From Saccoglossus kowalevskii (Eukaryota; Hemichordata; Enteropneusta; Harrimaniidae): a stretch of 11,095 bases of DNA. Below the pieces are notes generated by a model. It did not search any database and was not told where the DNA came from. It saw nothing but the letters and a program-made list of their open reading frames with translations. Position 1 is the stretch's first letter; every line of letters begins with the position of its first letter. A program made the position numbers and the translations under genes. Below are positions 6,861-11,095 of this stretch, piece after piece. The stretch lies in the NCBI RefSeq assembly GCF_000003605.2, contig NW_003148279.1, forward strand, positions 96,305 through 107,399. Direction: 5' to 3'.

Positions 6861-7670
6861 TTTTATTCTAATTTCTATATATTTTTTAAATGGATATCTG
6901 CTTTTACACAATTTATCGATATTGTATACTATTTTTTGGGGTAGATCATGTATGATATTATACATTTTTGTGGATATAGCGATTCCCCAGGTCTGGGCGT
7001 TTTATGCGAATTTATTTTAACTTGTATTGAAAGTCAATCATGCAAACTTGTTAAATCTGTCATATCTTTTATTAAAAAAGTACAAATATTATTATTTAAG
7101 AAAATCAGACTTGTATTCACATCATACATCTGTGTAAACTACTAGCATATTGTTTTAAGCAATATAAATATTAGTATGTAGACCAATGTTACAGCAGCTT
7201 GGAAAATACATCGTTTTGTGATTGTCAATCAGCGAATGTTTTGCCGAAAGCGTTTCAAACAAAGAGGCATCATTCATTGCATAATAGAGACAAATGCCGC
7301 ATCATTGTTCATTTTTCTTTACGACGTTGTTTCGCCGTGTTTTGCCAGCTAATTGGAAAAAATGTATTTTATTAATTCGCAAATTTTATTTTTTTAAATA
7401 GTATTTAAACATGTATCTAATGTATACCTTTTAGTTCGTGGTGATCGTTTTATGCATAACATAGCACGGAAAAATTAATATCAAGAAAGTATTAAAAAAG
7501 TGCAAAATTTGACATATATATCGCAAAAGCGACATAAAGATAATTTCATTAATTTTCAATTGCGACACAAATGTAAAAACAGACATGTGGCGGAAAACGA
7601 GTGCTTTAAAATAATTGATATAGACCCCAACATTTGTTCAGTAATCGCAGTATGGCTTCGATGAATGAAC
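6861..7670. other. Very AT-rich non-coding stretch
   Basis: No gene supported. Overlapping plus-strand frames between 6814 and 7145 are hydrophobic because the DNA is T-rich. A phrase TATTAAAAAAGTRCAAA occurs at about 7069 and 7489. Confidence 0.5.
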
Positions 7671-7868
7671 ATAAGGTGCCATTTTATTGAAATGTACAAA
7701 GTTCCTCGCCACCATATATAGGTCATGTATGACCTGACGTGAATTCAAGTTTCTGATTGGTTAAGTCATTCACCCGAATAAATCGACGAAACTACCATAT
7801 ACTTTTGTATTTAGGGTTGCATCTGAATAAATCTAATAATGAACTTATTATTTGAGTTATTTTAATGT
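7671..7868 (+). repeat. Dispersed direct repeat, copy 1
   Basis: About 198 bases closely match 8223-8396 in the same orientation, with roughly nine in ten bases identical outside gaps. Blocks shared exactly include the segment from GTGAATTC through the inverted CCAAT box (CTGATTGGTTAA) and ATCTGAATAAATCTAATAATG. This copy carries about 26 extra bases around 7789-7820. A perfect AGGTCA-TGTA-TGACCT palindrome lies at 7720-7735. Family unknown. Confidence 0.75.
7720..7735. promoter_or_regulatory. AGGTCA inverted repeat, spacing 4 (copy 1)
   Basis: Two consensus nuclear-receptor half-sites face each other around TGTA. The same arrangement is preserved in repeat copy 2. Binding is not shown by the sequence. 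Confidence 0.3.
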
Positions 7869-8222
7869 CTATCTTGGGCTTAATCTGAACGTCACAGCGT
7901 ATTTTATGTCAAATTTGCGTACTGTCCACATAGCTCCATTACAATATCACTGTTGTCTGCGTTCGTGAAATTCTCACTTAGAACCTGTCGATGCTAGACC
8001 ATATCATGTCTGTTAGTATCTTTTTTATTCTGAAAAAGTCACTATTCACTGAATTGACCAATAATTATTCTTTTCAAAAAACTTCCAATTGTATGTTATT
8101 ATCGCATTACAATTATTTTAGCTCCACAAAAAAACGTGTTAACGGTACTGGCTCGATAATTTCGATGTTTTGGCTACATTGTTTTTGTTCCACAAGTTTA
8201 GTGATAAATTAAATTAGATAAA
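7869..8222. other. Spacer between the two repeat copies
   Basis: 354 bases separate the copies. It contains an ATG-started 73-codon frame (7991-8212) with a T-rich hydrophobic composition and no recognisable family, likely chance. If the flanking repeats are termini of a miniature element, this would be its internal part. Confidence 0.4.
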
Positions 8223-8396
8223 ATAAGGAGCCATTTTGTTGAAATGTACAATGTACCTTGCCACCATATATAGGTCATGAATGACCTGATGCGTGAATTC
8301 AAGTTTCTGATTGGTTAACTCATTCACCCTAATAAATCGACGGATTTGATCTGAATAAATCTAATAATGAACTTGTTATTTGAATTATTTGAATGC
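8223..8396 (+). repeat. Dispersed direct repeat, copy 2
   Basis: Second copy of the 7671-7868 sequence, 552 bases downstream and in the same orientation. It lacks the roughly 26-base segment of copy 1 and has two extra bases before GTGAATTC. Its palindrome at 8272-8287 differs from copy 1 only in the spacer (TGAA). The two ends of the shared region are not marked by obvious TG/CA termini or target duplications. Confidence 0.75.
8272..8287. promoter_or_regulatory. AGGTCA inverted repeat, spacing 4 (copy 2)
   Basis: Perfect AGGTCA and TGACCT arms around TGAA. The arms are unchanged between copies while bases around them differ. Confidence 0.3.
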
Positions 8397-8568
8397 TGAT
8401 CACATTTTTCACATATTTTTTTAATCAGGATATCTGTATAAGGTAATATTTCAGCCGGCGAGTAGTTCATTAATTCATCTATTTTACCAGCAGCGACACA
8501 TTTTCGCAACAAATTGCCATACCTTTACCCAGAAATTTGATTTTGTTTGATTTGGGTGTTTAAAATGA

Positions 8569-8931
8569 ACTTTATTTACCCTACTTGTCGGTTCAAAACC
8601 AATATTTGTCGTCGATTTTGAAATTTTATGGTCGAAACATATCATTAAAAATTGGTGGGCTGATTTGTTATTTGACACACCGCATTTTAATAATCTCAAA
8701 TTGGGCGATTTTTACGGATGCTTTTTCGATCGTAAATGCAAATGGCGACATTTTTTAAATGACATAGTACGCTATTCAGTGCTAAAAAATTATTTATATA
8801 CAAAAATTGTAGCATTGTTTTATACTTTTGCATCGAATAAAGTCATTAGTTGTTGTAAAGTTGACTTGAACTGTTATGAACCCCAAGAATCAGAAATATC
8901 ACAGGTTCTTCTATCGACCACGTTAACATGA
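8569..8931 (+). other. Unrecognised open stretch, about 120 codons
   Basis: The frame is open from just after a TGA at 8566-8568 to TGA at 8929-8931. It has no early ATG. The translation has clustered Trp, Asp, Lys and Phe residues, including a Trp-Trp-Ala-Asp, and several Cys near the end, which is somewhat protein-like. I recognise no reverse transcriptase, transposase or other motif. It could be a fragment of a mobile element, an exon, or chance in AT-rich DNA. Confidence 0.2.
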
Positions 8932-9169
8932 ACGACGCCATTTTGACAAGATTTGTTTAGCGATGTCAGCATGTTGATACGCACCGTTTTTTTCCCTATT
9001 AAAACTAGAAGATGAACATAATTCCCGATATTAATGTTTACATGACAGGAACTGGATGTTTATGAGTTGGTAGGCTGGTTTTGATGCGTATCAGGTTTCA
9101 AAACCCCTAAATTTCATAGTGCTAATATTGTTTACATGTTTTGTTTACGTTGTAGTTGCCCGAATTTGA

Positions 9170-9382
9170 GGTCAAGTGAAGTCATACAATGAGGTATCGC
9201 TTTGCATCGGTAAATGTGCCGATTTTAATGAATATTCTGACGGTATTGTAATCTGTCTGACTTCCGGAATCCCTCGGCCCGGGTATGAAAGGTTTGTTTA
9301 CCCGCACGCGGTTCGAGACAAAAGAACGCTAGTCGTTTCTAGTCCGGAGATAAAGGGACTGTCAGAAAAATGTTTGTCTTAG
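9170..9382 (+). other. Unrecognised open stretch, possible exon
   Basis: About 70 codons are open between TGA at 9167-9169 and TAG. The second half is richer in G and C and in CpG than its surroundings and reads like coding sequence, with Pro/Arg/Gly/Tyr-rich turns and several charged residues. No in-frame ATG is near the start. Acceptor-like AGs lie at 9154-9155 (after a T-rich tract, wrong frame) and 9169-9170 (right frame, weaker). No family recognised. Confidence 0.2.
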
Positions 9383-9704
9383 TTACGATGTTATGTACCA
9401 AAGGTCATATATATTATAACAGGAAACACTCTACACACAGCTATCTATACTTCAACACAACATTTTTGACAAAGTGGTCATTTTCAAAATATCTCAATAT
9501 ATAAGTTTAATTTGTAATTAGAGTAATACTATAATCTGTTATCCTAGCATTATAAATCACTGCTCTATTGACAGGAATGGAGGATACCATAATAACATAG
9601 CTCACTCAACATGTGTCGATGTATATGATGCATATGACTTCAACATCCAGGACAACTTCTCACAAAATGAAATACCATAAACGTTTGAGTAATTTATAAA
9701 ATAT
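9383..9704. other. AT-rich non-coding stretch
   Basis: No gene or repeat is seen. It lies just beyond the proposed 3' end of the minus-strand gene at 9705-10180. Confidence 0.5.
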
Positions 9705-9710
9705 TTTATT
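9705..9710 (-). terminator. Minus-strand poly(A) signal
   Basis: TTTATT on the plus strand reads AATAAA on the minus strand, about 335 bases beyond the stop codon of the proposed terminal exon at 10045. The intervening sequence has no open frame and would be the 3' untranslated region. Confidence 0.35.
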
Positions 9711-10044
9711 AGGTCTAAATTTGCATCAGAACACACTTGCACACAATACAGATTTCAAACGGAGTGTATACACATCTGGATGTCATGCGCTCATGACCAA
9801 AACAGCAGGAATGAATCTGTATATCTGAACAGTAAAACGCTGATTCCGTATTGGATAGATCTGTAGATTATGGACGATGATTTGCACATTACTCTCACGC
9901 TGATCGCTGGTAAACATGCCCTATTGGAGTAAGTTTCCCAAATGCTGGATGAATATCAGAGAAATTGTAATAACAATGATATAAAATGATAACACTTCAC
10001 AACATTATACAAAAGCATGCAAATGGAGGAAATGATGTCATCAA

Positions 10045-10180
10045 TTAGAGCCCGATTACTTCGTACATTAACTTCAGCACAAGGGAGTTCTTTCTAAGCT
10101 TTCTGTAAATTGTGCAATCAAGAGTACTCATGGCACCAAGAAGTGTCTGGCTAGATAAGCCGAGTGTCGCTCTTTGTTCC
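10045..10180 (-). CDS. Likely 3'-terminal exon of an unknown minus-strand gene (partial)
   Basis: On the minus strand a pyrimidine-rich tract followed by AAAG|GG (exon start near 10180, alternative 10171) leads into a frame of about 44 codons ending in TAA at 10047-10045. Codon composition is more balanced than the surroundings, with few AT-driven repeats. The product end is basic, with an Arg-Lys-Leu-Arg-Lys run, then hydrophobic to the terminal Gly-Leu. The same frame is also open further upstream to 10242, giving a hydrophobic helix with an Ile-Pro followed by Tyr-Tyr-Phe. That resembles receptor helix 5, so a decayed inverted receptor copy is an alternative. Upstream exons were not found in the window. 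The function is unknown. Confidence 0.35.
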
Positions 10181-10245
10181 CTTTGTTTGAAATAGTAGAA
10201 ACAAGCGATATGTATCAATATAATTGGAATACGGAACCGTGATTA

Positions 10246-11095
10246 AAAATATGTCACGTGGTGCACTGATTACAACCATGTTTAGATTGTTGCAAGTATT
10301 CGGATATAACGTACTATCGAATGTGTATCCTACTACAAGATCATACTTTTAGGGATCATTTCTATAGTATGTATCACGATTCCATCATTGAAAAGTGACG
10401 AGAAACGCAAACCATAATGATGAGTTACAGTGTTCTCTTCTATTGTTGTTTCTATTGCAACTGATGTTGGTCATTGATGAACGTTCCATTCCAAGTAATT
10501 GTGCATGGAGGAAGTGAACACATTCAGAGTGGTTTCTCATTTTTTCTGTTAAACCAAAATAAACCACCATCATAATGTCATACTATTCTATTGTGTGTGA
10601 ATAATCTGGAGGGGCATATATAACCCTATTTGGATGGAGTTGTGTGTTACAGATTCGGGTTTGTTTGTTTTGTCATTTTTCATGAATAATTCAATACCTC
10701 TTGACACTGAAATGATCCCTCTGATACCTTATTATTTATATTCGCGATAATTATTCAAGAGCAAATCACAAACCTACGATACATCGTTTGCTATTTTTGT
10801 AAGCTAATATGTATTTAGCATTGTGCACTGGCAATGTAATCATTTTTAAATTGTATCATTTTTATTCCTGGTATGATTGGGAAACACTCACTCAAAAGGC
10901 ATGGGTATCGGATATAATGTAAGACTTCTCGTCGGAAACTTTTCAGACCAAAAACTGTGGGATTATAATCGAACACTTTCTCGTGGTGTTTCACGTCAAA
11001 AAATCGTATTCAGTGACAGGGTGAAAACAAAATCCTAAATGTATATCGTAAATGAAATGTACATTTAATTATAATAATATACTCAATCGAACATT
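10246..11095. other. Non-coding stretch at the right edge
   Basis: No supported gene. A minus-strand frame at 10385-10573 begins with two ATGs and has 62 codons rich in Asn, Cys and Ser, with no recognised family. It could be chance or, less likely, lie upstream of the exon at 10045-10180. Confidence 0.45.

Noticed and set aside
8976-9092. Eight-base inverted repeat GATACGCA / TGCGTATC
   Set aside because: The arms are short and 100 bases apart with no supporting structure, so it is compatible with chance.
1-11095. CRISPR arrays, bacterial operons, insertion sequences or rRNA
   Set aside because: No regularly spaced repeats, ribosome-binding-site-led gene strings, transposase motifs or rRNA signatures were seen.

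Overview
The window looks like AT-rich, gene-poor nuclear DNA of an invertebrate animal. The evidence is two single-exon rhodopsin-family (class A) seven-transmembrane receptor genes, long non-coding stretches, AATAAA-type poly(A) signals and plausible GT/AG splice sites, with no bacterial operon structure. Lineage-specific expansions of intronless class A receptors are known from sea urchin, amphioxus, hemichordates, molluscs and cnidarians. The sequence alone does not let me choose among these.

Layout: 1-960 holds no gene. 961-1934 (+) is a receptor copy interrupted by two frameshifts, followed by a poly(A) signal at 2108. 1935-2665 carries small inverted and direct repeats and a compact CpG-rich patch that could be a short minus-strand first exon. 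2666-4040 has three unrecognised open stretches on the minus strand, any of which could be an exon or chance. 4140-4238 is a small, relatively GC-rich open frame. 4978-5013 and 5065-5094 are two palindromic structures just upstream of the second receptor. 5174-6052 (+) is the better-preserved receptor, with seven helices but a C-terminus that appears frameshifted: conserved tail residues continue out of frame and past the stop.

Region 6104-11095 is mostly non-coding. It contains a GC-rich patch near 6781-6860, a pair of diverged direct repeats (7671-7868 and 8223-8396) that both carry a perfect AGGTCA-N4-TGACCT palindrome, two unrecognised plus-strand open stretches (8569-8931 and 9170-9382), and a likely 3'-terminal exon of a minus-strand gene (about 10045-10180) with a poly(A) signal at 9705-9710.

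The two receptors are paralogues. They align without gaps from an N-terminal Asn-Asp-Thr site to the start of helix 2 and share an unusual extracellular loop 2 block and a Cys-x-x-Cys in loop 3. Both lack the canonical Asp2.50, Asp-Arg-Tyr and Asn-Pro-x-x-Tyr residues of class A receptors. They probably belong to a larger tandem cluster of rapidly evolving, possibly chemosensory receptors. Ligand and signalling are unknown. I found no clear new multi-gene system; the main interest is the divergent receptor family, its decay pattern and the repeat pair.
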